Part shown: positions 8,643 through 15,974 of the stretch, one piece after another
Layout: each line of letters begins with the position of its first letter
Position numbering within the stretch: position 1 is the stretch's first letter
NCBI GenBank assembly: GCA_030605805.1
Contig: JAUWHQ010000166.1
Coordinates: 1 to 28,657, forward strand
Reading direction: 5' to 3'
Source of the DNA: Methanosarcinales archaeon
GTDB taxonomy: Archaea; Halobacteriota; Methanosarcinia; Methanosarcinales; Methanogasteraceae
Length of the DNA: 28,657 nt
The notes under the pieces: generated by a model
Told to the model about the DNA's origin: nothing
The model's input: the letters and a program-made list of their open reading frames with translations, nothing else
The model's database searches: none
Position numbers and translations under genes: made by a program

Positions 8643-9131
8643 CCGAAGAATGGCGCAAAGAGAAGGTGGATTATGTTGTTTACAACGCGATCTCTTATGC
8701 ATTCGAGCGAGCGCTGAAGGAGACGCTTGGAGAGGGAGCAGCAATCATGCAGACCACGATGGTGCCGCTGGTCGGTATCGATCTGATCACTGCTACTGAA
8801 AAGGATCTCGGAATCAAATTTAAGCCAGGAAAACCCATTCCTGAGTTCATGAAGGACCTTGCAAAACTGCTTGTCGGGCTCGAAGTTGCTGACGAGATAC
8901 ACTGCGTAACCGATGAAACAAAGGTCAGGTGCAGCGTAAAAAACTGCATCAACACACTCGCACTGAAGTACCTGCGTGAGAAAGGGATCGAATCGTGTGT
9001 TCTCTGCCCGCCCGGCTTCTACGCAGCATCAGCCGCCAGAAAGGTTTTTGGGGATTGGGTTTCAGATACGAATAACGAACGCAACCGCAGAACTCGGGGA
9101 CTGTGTGGTGACCTTCGAGTTGATCGAGTAG
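8639..9131 (+). CDS. Second V4R-like protein, with an apparent 1-base frameshift near its end
   Basis: The protein starts at ATG 8639 (ATGA overlap with the preceding gene). It reads normally for about 137 codons, including a VRCSVKNC segment and CVLCPPGFYAASAARKVFG, the counterpart of the CPIPG helix in the preceding gene. At the GGGG run 9050-9053 the direct frame turns into an Arg/Asn-rich tail running to 9148. If one G is skipped, the frame continues as IGFQIRITNATAELGDCVVTFELIE-like sequence to a TAG at 9129-9131. That ending matches the Gly-x-Cys strand of the sister protein and stops 9 bases before the next ATG. I therefore give the corrected end. A sequencing or assembly indel is likeliest; a real mutation is possible. 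Confidence 0.6.
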
Positions 9132-9140
9132 GTGAAGCGA

Positions 9141-9518
9141 ATGCCTGAAACCAAGAAAGAAAGACTGGACAAGATTCTCTCCAGATTCGGGGAAGTCGGA
9201 CAGATCAGGGCGGTCGGCGTCGTCTCCAAGGAAGGGTTGCTGATCACGTCGCGTATGCCTCCTGAGATGAACGAGCGGATCGTTGCTGCGCTCTGTTCCA
9301 CGATCATGGCGAGCGCAGAGACCGCAAGCACCCAGATGGGGATCGGAGCGGTGAATGATATCCATGTAAAGACCGAACAGGGCACGATATTACTCCAGCC
9401 AGCCGGTGAAAAGGCGGTCCTGATCGCACTGGCAGAATCCGGCGCGCAACTCGGACTGATCATGATGGAGATCGAAGTACGGGCAAAACAGGTGCAGGAG
9501 ATCCTTGAAGAGGTGTAG
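9141..9518 (+). CDS. Roadblock/LC7 (MglB-like) domain protein
   Basis: A 125-residue protein with the roadblock/LC7 fold. It has an N-terminal helix ERLDKILSRFGEV, a strand AVGVVSKEGLLITSRMP, a long central helix, a strand pair VKTEQGTILLQPAG and VLIALAESGAQLG, and a C-terminal helix. In bacteria and eukaryotes such proteins dimerise and bind small Ras-like GTPases, as MglB does for MglA. The gene immediately downstream encodes such a GTPase. I use the ATG at 9141, preceded by GGTGA, rather than the GTG at 9132. The stop lies one base before the next ATG. Confidence 0.85.
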   Translation: MPETKKERLDKILSRFGEVGQIRAVGVVSKEGLLITSRMPPEMNERIVAALCSTIMASAETASTQMGIGAVNDIHVKTEQGTILLQPAGEKAVLIALAESGAQLGLIMMEIEVRAKQVQEILEEV

Positions 9519-9519
9519 C

Positions 9520-10737
9520 ATGGCGGCTATCGCTCTCACTGACACTGGCGGCAAACTCCGCAGGACATATATTCCGATGCTCGATGATATGCTCGGCGGC
9601 GGCATGCCTGCCGGGGCGTCACTGCTCTTTACGGCGATGCCGGGCGTCGCATCGGACGTCTTCGGATATCAGATCATTGCCGAGCGTATGCGGTGCGATA
9701 AAGGGACTGGCTTCATCTATACAAACACGAAAACCCCTGTCGAGATCGAACATGCCTTTCAGAGGTATGGTTGGGATTTGCGATCGTTTCTTGACTCGGA
9801 TCAGGGATTTTTTATCGATTCCATATCCCCGATGATGGGAATGCCTGCAATCGGCAGGTATGTGGTCGATGATTTTGCAGAGAGCGAGGCAACGGTCAAA
9901 AACGCGATCTCTGACATCGCAGGAGGGACTGCGGTGATCGAGAATATCGCAACACTCCTCGATTCGATCGGCTTTGATCAGACACTCGGATTGATCGGGC
10001 GGTTGAATGAGGAAGCACGGGCAAACGACGTGAATATGATCTATATGTTCACGAGATGGAATTACAAGAACGTACTACTCGAGAGACTGTCTGATATCGT
10101 TGATTGTGAGGTTAAACTCTTCAGCGTCGAGGAGAAGGTGATATACAGGCAGGTCTTCGCAGTTACGAAATCCAACTGGACAGAGACGCCACGAACCAAC
10201 AAGATATTCTTCGAGGTCCTTGAACCGGGCGGCGTTCGGGTCTTCATCCCGAAACTGCTGGTGACAGGACCGTACAATGCCGGAAAGACGGCATTTACCC
10301 ATGCAATCGCAGCGGATACTGTTTCTGTGGATCGGCAGTCCTACGAACTCTTTCCAACGACAGTGGGTCTCGATATCGGGCATCTCGATTATAAAGGGTT
10401 CTCTGCCGACGTATTTGGTACTCCGGGGCAGGAACGGTTCGATCTCCTGCTCGAACCGCTTGCAAGGGAGGCGATCGGCGCGTTCATCGTTGTTGACTCG
10501 ACAAAGCCGGATACGTTCGTGCGGGCAAAGGAGATGATCAGGATGTGCCGCACAGAGGCGATACCAAAGGTGATCGTCGCCAACAAGCAGGATCTTTCAG
10601 GTGCACTCTCTCCGGAGGCGATCAAAGAGAAGATGTCGCTCTGGGAGGACGTGCCGATCATACCGGTCTCGGTAGTGAACAAAGAGGGGCTGAACAAAGC
10701 CCTCGACACCCTGTTTGGTCTGATGTACGGCGTATGA
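9520..10737 (+). CDS. Fusion of degenerate KaiC-like domain and Ras-like small GTPase
   Basis: A 405-residue two-domain protein. Residues 1-245 have the KaiC/RecA-like layout (PMLDDMLGGGMPAGASLL and later DSIGFDQTLGLIGRLNEEA), but the P-loop position reads FTAMPGVASDV and lacks the Gly-Lys-Thr/Ser, so it probably cannot hydrolyse ATP. Residues 246-405 are a complete small GTPase: G1 GPYNAGKT (250-257), G2 in FPTTVGLD, G3 DVFGTPGQERF (from 297), G4 NKQD (355-358) and a G5-like SVVNKEG. The GTPase resembles the prokaryotic Ras/MglA-like group. Its neighbours are a roadblock protein upstream and a KaiC-like ATPase overlapping downstream by four bases. It probably acts as a switch with those partners. 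Confidence 0.85.
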   Translation: MAAIALTDTGGKLRRTYIPMLDDMLGGGMPAGASLLFTAMPGVASDVFGYQIIAERMRCDKGTGFIYTNTKTPVEIEHAFQRYGWDLRSFLDSDQGFFIDSISPMMGMPAIGRYVVDDFAESEATVKNAISDIAGGTAVIENIATLLDSIGFDQTLGLIGRLNEEARANDVNMIYMFTRWNYKNVLLERLSDIVDCEVKLFSVEEKVIYRQVFAVTKSNWTETPRTNKIFFEVLEPGGVRVFIPKLLVTGPYNAGKTAFTHAIAADTVSVDRQSYELFPTTVGLDIGHLDYKGFSADVFGTPGQERFDLLLEPLAREAIGAFIVVDSTKPDTFVRAKEMIRMCRTEAIPKVIVANKQDLSGALSPEAIKEKMSLWEDVPIIPVSVVNKEGLNKALDTLFGLMYGV

Positions 10738-11420
10738 TTCCAAAAATACGATCAGGGATCGCTGAGTTCGATGAACTGACCGGCGGACTGCCAGAGAACA
10801 CGATGACTCTGATCTATGGTCCGCCAAAGACCGGAAAGTCCATATTCTGTTACCAGTTCCTATGTCAGGCTATGGAAGACGACGACCTGTGCATGTATCT
10901 GATGACCGATTACGACCTGACACAGCTCGAACAGCAGATGATGGCTTTTGACTGGTTTATTCACGATTACATCCTGAATAAACGATTGTATGTGATCGAC
11001 ACAGCCTCAGGCTCGGTTGGTGCGCTGCAGAAGGAAACAGATAACATGGCAATATCCTTTCCCCAAAATCCGACCGATATCGCAAGCAAAGTCATTCAGC
11101 AGCTGCAATGTGTCCACCAGAAGGCGCAGCGGTTCAGATCGGTCCTGGATTCGGCGACCACGCTCTTTGCGTTCAACTCGCCGATCCTGATCATCAGGGT
11201 GCTCAAGGCATACACCCTGCGGATCAAGATGGCGGGCGGCACCGGCATCGTCACATACACCGAGGGCTCGGCAGAACCGCAGATCGAGACGATGCTGAAA
11301 GCGACCGCAGACAATATTGTGTACCTTGGCGAGGACGAACTCGTCATCGAGGCGATGGCAGGACTCAAACGCACGAAAGCGAGTTACCAGATCACTGATA
11401 AAGGGATCGTGATGTGGTGA
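10734..11420 (+). CDS. KaiC-like RecA-family ATPase
   Basis: A 228-residue single-domain KaiC-like protein. It has the family opening RSGIAEFDELTGGLP, a good Walker A GPPKTGKS (29-36), then LCMYLMTDY and a mid-protein strand LYVIDTASG in the Walker B region. The segment FRSVLDSATTLFAF matches the second conserved acidic strand. The start ATG at 10734 overlaps the preceding stop (ATGA). An intact P-loop here complements the degenerate one in the fusion partner, so the two may form a mixed assembly. Similar single-domain KaiC proteins act with motility or signalling GTPases in archaea (ArlH is a relative). The exact role is unknown. Confidence 0.8.
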   Translation: MIPKIRSGIAEFDELTGGLPENTMTLIYGPPKTGKSIFCYQFLCQAMEDDDLCMYLMTDYDLTQLEQQMMAFDWFIHDYILNKRLYVIDTASGSVGALQKETDNMAISFPQNPTDIASKVIQQLQCVHQKAQRFRSVLDSATTLFAFNSPILIIRVLKAYTLRIKMAGGTGIVTYTEGSAEPQIETMLKATADNIVYLGEDELVIEAMAGLKRTKASYQITDKGIVMW

Positions 11421-11432
11421 TCTATGGCGATC

Positions 11433-13421
11433 TCAGGATAAATCCGGAGTCTTGGACCTGATCTCAGACCCTCCCGGCGGCAGAAATCTGGCGATCTGGT
11501 CAGGCGACGCAACAACCTTGATCGACCGCCCAAATGACTCCGAATAGATCCTGTAGATCTTCTTTGCAAGATCATTTGAATTGAACCGCCCGGGCGCAAT
11601 CTCGATCACCGATCCTGCATGTTTCTTCACAGCAGACACAGGACCGCCGATAAGTTCCATTTTATCTGTTATCCCGATTGCAAGGCTGATCGAAACGTTT
11701 CTGAGATAATTCCGCTTACCTCTGATGATGAATGCACCTTTTGCAACGAACTCACCGTGTTCAGGCGTTTTCGAGACCTGATCAGGATGCACCCAGTAGC
11801 AATCGCCGGTATACTGCCCGCCCTTCCAGATACTCGAATACGAGATCGCAAACTGCGCCGCCTCTGCTATTGTCTGCTCTGGCACCTGACCCCCGCCCTC
11901 GGCTTTGATGATCGTTACCGGCGCGCCGGGCGTCTGCGTATGCACAAAAATATCCCTTTTTTCGAGGTATTTCTTGACAATCTCCTCGTTGCTCGTAGCG
12001 TCCCGCCCACCAACCACAAGAAGACCGTCTGATGACACGAACCATCTGAACTGGTGATACCAGCGCGGTTTCGGACGTTTGAGTGCTGACACTGTTATCT
12101 TTGACTCTCTTGCGGTTTTTGCTTCTTTAGCCTCTTTTTCTATCAGTTTGCGGGTGTGTTCAAGCGCACGCCTGGCACCACCCAGTTTTGAGCCGATTTT
12201 CTTGGATTTATCATAATAGGCTTGCGCATTCTGCGGGACATTCTTTTCGATGTCAAGCGAGACCCCCATCCCGCATAGTTCGATCGTAAGCGTCTTTTTG
12301 CGCGGATCGATCAGTTTGATCATCCGTGCGGTGGGATGGTCCGCCTGCTTCACGATCGTTATGATCTCGTCCCATCCGCGCCCGTTTGCAAGCGCAGACC
12401 TGATCGCAGCAAGCAACTCATCGATCAACTGGTAATGCGCATAAATCGTTTCTGCTTTCGCCGCTAAATCGGCTTTTTCTCTCTCAAATTTCAGAATCGC
12501 ATTTTCCTGCTGGGATAATCTGTGTTCAAGAGGACTCTTCTTTACTTCGTGTCCTTCCGATGGTTTCTTCTGCTGCTCCACCAGCGCACCAAAAAACTCA
12601 TCGAGTGCCTCATTAAACGTATCAAAATATCGTTTTTCGTAATCGGCATATCTGGAAATTTCAAACGGAAGAACATCGATCTTCTTTTCATCACGGTACG
12701 TAATATGCGGCTTCGGATCGTGTATCTGCCCGAAGACTTCCGTGATTCCTCTATGCACTGCCAGAGTCATCTCATCTGACAGACCGGAACAATCGAGGTT
12801 TTTATCGACTCCTGATACCGAACAGACCTCCTCGGCAATGATGCCGCCCATATTCAGATTTGTTGCAAGCGTCTTCACAAGATTAACATCTGATTCCGAA
12901 AAGAGAGTTGATAATTCCCCAGATGTGATTTTAACCGGATTCAATTGCATATCTGGCAATTTATATATCTCTCCACTTCTGATTCTGCGCCCGCGAAAGG
13001 TCACCGGATGCAGCGGGAGAATGATTCTCTGCTCATGATTTGTTAGTATCACGTTACCAGGCGGGAATAACTCGATGATAAGGCTGTTTGCGGCTTCACC
13101 ACGCATCGTCCTGATCTCGATGATCCTGTCGAACTCATACTGCTCGATCGAGACGATTCTGCCGTGAGAAAGGTATTTCCGGAGCGTCATCGCAAACGTC
13201 GGCGGGAGCCTCGGGCTTGGCTGCGGATGTGATGTCAGGTGCATGCATACACCCGGATCGATCACGAGGTCGCACCTTCCCTCGCCAAACGTGTACAGAT
13301 TCAACCGGATCTGCTCGGTCTCGTTATCTGATTTGTATATCTTCTCGATGCGCGCTCCTGCCAGATGCTGCAGTTCAGGGACCATCGCCGCAACATCGAT
13401 GCTTGTCATCTCGCGTTTCAT
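11433..13421 (-). CDS. rqcH: NEMF/Rqc2/RqcH-family ribosome quality-control factor
   Basis: A 662-residue NFACT-family protein that binds 50S subunits carrying peptidyl-tRNA after ribosome splitting and helps tag stalled chains. The NFACT-N domain opens with MTSIDVAAMVPEL and holds the conserved Asp-Arg pair in YEFDRIIEI, needed for tRNA recognition in RqcH/Rqc2. A charged coiled-coil middle (about 310-460) follows. The NFACT-R (DUF814) domain has WYHQFRWFVSSDGLLVVGGRDATSNE split around 465-490 and KRDIFVHTQTPGAP. The ATG at 13421 is preceded by AGGAGTG; a TTG at 13463 abutting nadC is less likely. It is third in the TBP-nadC-rqcH operon and ends 12 bases from the convergent KaiC-like gene. 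Confidence 0.9.
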   Translation of the reverse strand: MKREMTSIDVAAMVPELQHLAGARIEKIYKSDNETEQIRLNLYTFGEGRCDLVIDPGVCMHLTSHPQPSPRLPPTFAMTLRKYLSHGRIVSIEQYEFDRIIEIRTMRGEAANSLIIELFPPGNVILTNHEQRIILPLHPVTFRGRRIRSGEIYKLPDMQLNPVKITSGELSTLFSESDVNLVKTLATNLNMGGIIAEEVCSVSGVDKNLDCSGLSDEMTLAVHRGITEVFGQIHDPKPHITYRDEKKIDVLPFEISRYADYEKRYFDTFNEALDEFFGALVEQQKKPSEGHEVKKSPLEHRLSQQENAILKFEREKADLAAKAETIYAHYQLIDELLAAIRSALANGRGWDEIITIVKQADHPTARMIKLIDPRKKTLTIELCGMGVSLDIEKNVPQNAQAYYDKSKKIGSKLGGARRALEHTRKLIEKEAKEAKTARESKITVSALKRPKPRWYHQFRWFVSSDGLLVVGGRDATSNEEIVKKYLEKRDIFVHTQTPGAPVTIIKAEGGGQVPEQTIAEAAQFAISYSSIWKGGQYTGDCYWVHPDQVSKTPEHGEFVAKGAFIIRGKRNYLRNVSISLAIGITDKMELIGGPVSAVKKHAGSVIEIAPGRFNSNDLAKKIYRIYSESFGRSIKVVASPDQIARFLPPGGSEIRSKTPDLS

Positions 13422-13463
13422 GTCAGGCACTCCTGCCAATCGCAACCATTCACAGGTCTCCAA

Positions 13464-14279
13464 TCACCTGACTTCGAGGCTGAAGTCCAGCCATCGTGCA
13501 GAATGCGTAATCATCCCCATCGAGATCACGTCCACGCCGGTTTCTGCATACATCACGAGGTTATCCATCGATATGCCGCCGGATGCTTCGAGTATCACAG
13601 AATCTCGCAGCCCTTTCTCATTCAGCATCGATATAGCCTCTGTGATCGATCCGACATCCATATTATCGAACATAATCACGTCAGCGCCAAGTTTCACAGC
13701 TCGCACGGCATCATCTATGCTTTCCACCTCGATTTCGATCTTTTTCATGAAACCTGCATTCTTTGCAGCGCTATATGCCGCATCCATGCCGTAAATCCTG
13801 ATGTGGTTGTCCTTGATCATGATAGCATCGGTGAGGTTGAATCGGTGCGGATCGCCGCCGCCTAACATCACTGCCTTCTTCTCAAACCTCCGAAATCCGG
13901 GCGTCGTCTTTCTGGTGCAGGCAATCCGTGCGCCGGTATGTTTTACCATCTCCACGCACGCATGGGTCAGCGTCGCGATTCCGCCCATTCTGCCAAGGAT
14001 GTTTAAGGCTACACGCTCGCTTTGCAGGATCGCGCGTGAGCTCCCTTCAAGGTCGATGACAACATCGCCGCCCGCGATCTCATCTCCGTCTTCACGTTTG
14101 CGCGAATACGAAACCCCGCAATGACTGAAAGTCCTGACTGCTTCTTCGAGTCCTGCAAGTACCCCATCTTCTTTTGCAATAATTCTCGCTCTGATCACTT
14201 CATCCGGAAGTGAACCATGAAAAACATCAAAACCTCCGGTATCTTCCCTTAAAAAATGCTCGATTTCAGGTACGGTCAT
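13464..14279 (-). CDS. nadC: Quinolinate phosphoribosyltransferase (nicotinate-nucleotide pyrophosphorylase)
   Basis: Converts quinolinate and PRPP to nicotinate mononucleotide in de novo NAD synthesis (EC 2.4.2.19). The 271-residue protein is of normal length. Motifs seen are LREDTGGFDV at the N-terminus, CTRKTTPGFR, GGGDPHRFNLTDAIMIKDNH, the metal/substrate strand IEVESIDDA, VIMFDNM and EASGGI. The ATG at 14279 overlaps the TBP stop by one base. nadA and nadB are not in the window, so the gene has been recruited into an operon with transcription and translation factors. Confidence 0.96.
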   Translation of the reverse strand: MTVPEIEHFLREDTGGFDVFHGSLPDEVIRARIIAKEDGVLAGLEEAVRTFSHCGVSYSRKREDGDEIAGGDVVIDLEGSSRAILQSERVALNILGRMGGIATLTHACVEMVKHTGARIACTRKTTPGFRRFEKKAVMLGGGDPHRFNLTDAIMIKDNHIRIYGMDAAYSAAKNAGFMKKIEIEVESIDDAVRAVKLGADVIMFDNMDVGSITEAISMLNEKGLRDSVILEASGGISMDNLVMYAETGVDVISMGMITHSARWLDFSLEVR

Positions 14280-14827
14280 CAGACTAAGCCCAAATTGTTT
14301 AATTGCTCCCACACCATCAGCTTGGCAGTCTCGCAGTCTTTCTGAGTCTTTGCACCAGTGATCACCAATTTTCCAGAACGAAATATCAAAACAACAACTT
14401 TAGGATCCTTTATTCGATACACAAGTCCGGGAAACACCTCTGGCTCATATTCGACATTCTCGAATCCCAGACCGATCGCGATCGCGTCCAGATCAAGCTC
14501 AGTGCCGAGCGTTGCCCCTGCCACGATGTTCTGGACAATGTATGACTTGCTTGTGATGGTGTATCCAAGACCTTCGAGATCCTTCGAAAGAATTTCTACT
14601 GCGGTATCCACGTCTTCTATGCGTTTCGCGCCGGTGCAGTTCGCTTTACCGGATCCAAAGACCAAAAATGCGGTTTTCGGGTTTTTTATCCGGTACACGA
14701 GCCCGGGGAACTTGTCCTTATCGTATTCGGCGTTCTCAAGATGCGAGGATATGTGCTTGAGATCAAAGTTGTCAGAGAGTGCCATCGATGCGACGATGTT
14801 TTCTATCTTGATGGTGGGATCGATCAT
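14279..14827 (-). CDS. tbp: TATA-box-binding protein
   Basis: The archaeal general transcription factor that binds and bends the TATA box and recruits TFB. The 182-residue protein shows the two direct repeats of the TBP saddle, each with a PGLVYRIK-P stirrup strand, at about 42-50 and 133-141. The repeats are preceded by IENIVASMAL and VQNIVAGATL strands. A GTG at 14836 is in frame, but the ATG at 14827 fits the family start. A TATA element lies only about 20 bases upstream, which implies a leaderless or very short-leader mRNA. It is first of a TBP-nadC-rqcH operon with overlapping genes. Confidence 0.97.
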   Translation of the reverse strand: MIDPTIKIENIVASMALSDNFDLKHISSHLENAEYDKDKFPGLVYRIKNPKTAFLVFGSGKANCTGAKRIEDVDTAVEILSKDLEGLGYTITSKSYIVQNIVAGATLGTELDLDAIAIGLGFENVEYEPEVFPGLVYRIKDPKVVVLIFRSGKLVITGAKTQKDCETAKLMVWEQLNNLGLV

Positions 14828-14841
14828 GGTTTGCACGTTGG

Positions 14842-14862
14842 GTTTATATACATTAAATATAT
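14842..14862 (-). promoter_or_regulatory. TATA region of the TBP operon
   Basis: On the minus strand this reads ATATTTAATGTATATAAAC, containing two overlapping TATA-like elements centred about 20 and 31 bases before the TBP ATG. Such spacing predicts a start site at or next to the start codon, so the TBP transcript is probably leaderless. TBP may bind its own promoter; that is inference. Confidence 0.6.
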
Positions 14863-15039
14863 CGGTTGCGCGGGAAGGGAACTATCAACCCAAACGTTGG
14901 CGCTCGAAATCGAAATCCTGATGTTTCCGGATGTTTAAATCCGCTTGCGCCCGACACAAGACCTGGGAAATCAACAACAACTTCAAACAACTCCAACACA
15001 ACGCCAACCCAAACGCGGCGCGACAGCCCCATGTCGGGG

Positions 15040-15051
15040 GTGCTATAATAT
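15040..15051 (+). promoter_or_regulatory. TATA-like element of pcm
   Basis: TGCTATAATATG lies about 30 bases before the pcm ATG at 15079 and would place transcription start within a few bases of the start codon. Just upstream, AGCCCC-atgtc-GGGGGT (15027-15042) can form a small G/C stem. Confidence 0.45.
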
Positions 15052-15078
15052 GCGATCACGATCAAGTAGATTGATAAC

Positions 15079-15747
15079 ATGCACCGTGGAGCAAGGGCGG
15101 ACAATAATTTCGAATCGATGCGTGCACGGTTGGTCGATAGTCTGCGAAGGCGGATCGGCATCGAGCATATCAGCGAGCAGGTGCTGCAGGCGATGATGAT
15201 GGTGCCCAGACACCTCTTCGTGCGGGAGAGCGATATGGCTTATGCTTACGATGATTACCCACTCTCGATCGGGTACGGTCAGACGATCTCAGCCCCGCAC
15301 ATGGTCGCAATCATGTGCACGTTGCTCGATGTCAGTAAGGGGATGAACGTCCTTGAGATCGGGGCTGGTTCCGGATACCATTCGGCGGTGCTTGCAGAAC
15401 TCGTGGGCTTGGAGGGCACGGTATATTCCATAGAACGGATCCCTGAACTGATCGAATTTGCACGGTGCAATCTCTCGGATGCCGGATACCAGAACGTCGT
15501 CGTCACCACAGGAGATGGCACGCTCGGACTGCCCGAATATGCGCCGTATGACCGCATCACCGTAGCCTGCGCTGCTCCAGCCATTCCGCCGCCGCTCGTC
15601 GAACAATTGAAGCGGGGCGGCAAAATGGTGATTCCGATCGGAGAATTCATGCAGGAGCTGTATCTGGTCCATAAAAACGATGTGGTATCGAAGGAAAGGA
15701 GCGGAGGGGTGGTGTTTGTGCCTCTGATTGGCGAATATGGTTTTTGA
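15079..15747 (+). CDS. pcm: Protein-L-isoaspartate O-methyltransferase
   Basis: Repairs isoaspartyl residues in damaged proteins by SAM-dependent methylation (EC 2.1.1.77). The 222-residue protein has the family's usual length. The substrate-recognition segment is IGYGQTISAPHMVA (from about 64), SAM motif I is VLEIGAGSGYHSA (91-103), and later strands RITVACAAPAIPPPL and LKRGGKMVIPIG are typical of PCMT. It is divergently oriented from the TBP operon and appears monocistronic. A T-run follows it. Confidence 0.95.
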   Translation: MHRGARADNNFESMRARLVDSLRRRIGIEHISEQVLQAMMMVPRHLFVRESDMAYAYDDYPLSIGYGQTISAPHMVAIMCTLLDVSKGMNVLEIGAGSGYHSAVLAELVGLEGTVYSIERIPELIEFARCNLSDAGYQNVVVTTGDGTLGLPEYAPYDRITVACAAPAIPPPLVEQLKRGGKMVIPIGEFMQELYLVHKNDVVSKERSGGVVFVPLIGEYGF

Positions 15748-15749
15748 GG

Positions 15750-15775
15750 CAGGGAAGCAGACACTTTTTTAGTAT
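15750..15775 (+). terminator. T-run terminator after pcm
   Basis: CACTTTTTTAG at about 15764-15774, 20 bases after the pcm stop, fits an archaeal oligo-T terminator. The next 200 bases up to 15975 show no gene. They contain low-complexity GAGAGAGCACAGAGG and CTCTGTGAATCTCCGTGACC stretches of the type seen as dispersed intergenic debris in many genomes. Confidence 0.4.
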
Positions 15776-15974
15776 CTTCCGGAAACCCTGGGTTTTGGAA
15801 AACCAAGAGAGAGCACAGAGGGACGCAAGAGTTGAACAATGACTCTCTGTGAATCTCCGTGACCTATGTGGTTGATCTTCTTTGCCATGACCCAGATCTA
15901 TCCGGAATAAATTAAAAAACCACCATAATACCCCTTCCGCAACACACAAGTAGTAGATGCCCGATCAATAAGCC

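Noticed and set aside
8949..9463. Minus-strand open frames across the V4R-like and roadblock genes
   Set aside because: They lie opposite genes with clear domain content and overlapping starts and stops.
10545..10733. Upstream extension of the KaiC-like gene
   Set aside because: It would overlap the GTPase end by almost 190 bases; the ATG at 10734 has an ATGA overlap and matches the family N-terminus.
13422..13463. TTG-initiated extension of rqcH
   Set aside because: The ATG at 13421 follows AGGAGTG and gives the conserved N-terminus.
14853..15161. Minus-strand open frame upstream of TBP
   Set aside because: It covers the TBP and pcm promoters and the pcm N-terminus and shows no family features.
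15775..15900. GAGAGAGCACAGAGG / CTCTGTGAATCTCCGTGACC as a functional hairpin
   Set aside because: The complementarity is imperfect and low-complexity; it looks like dispersed intergenic debris.
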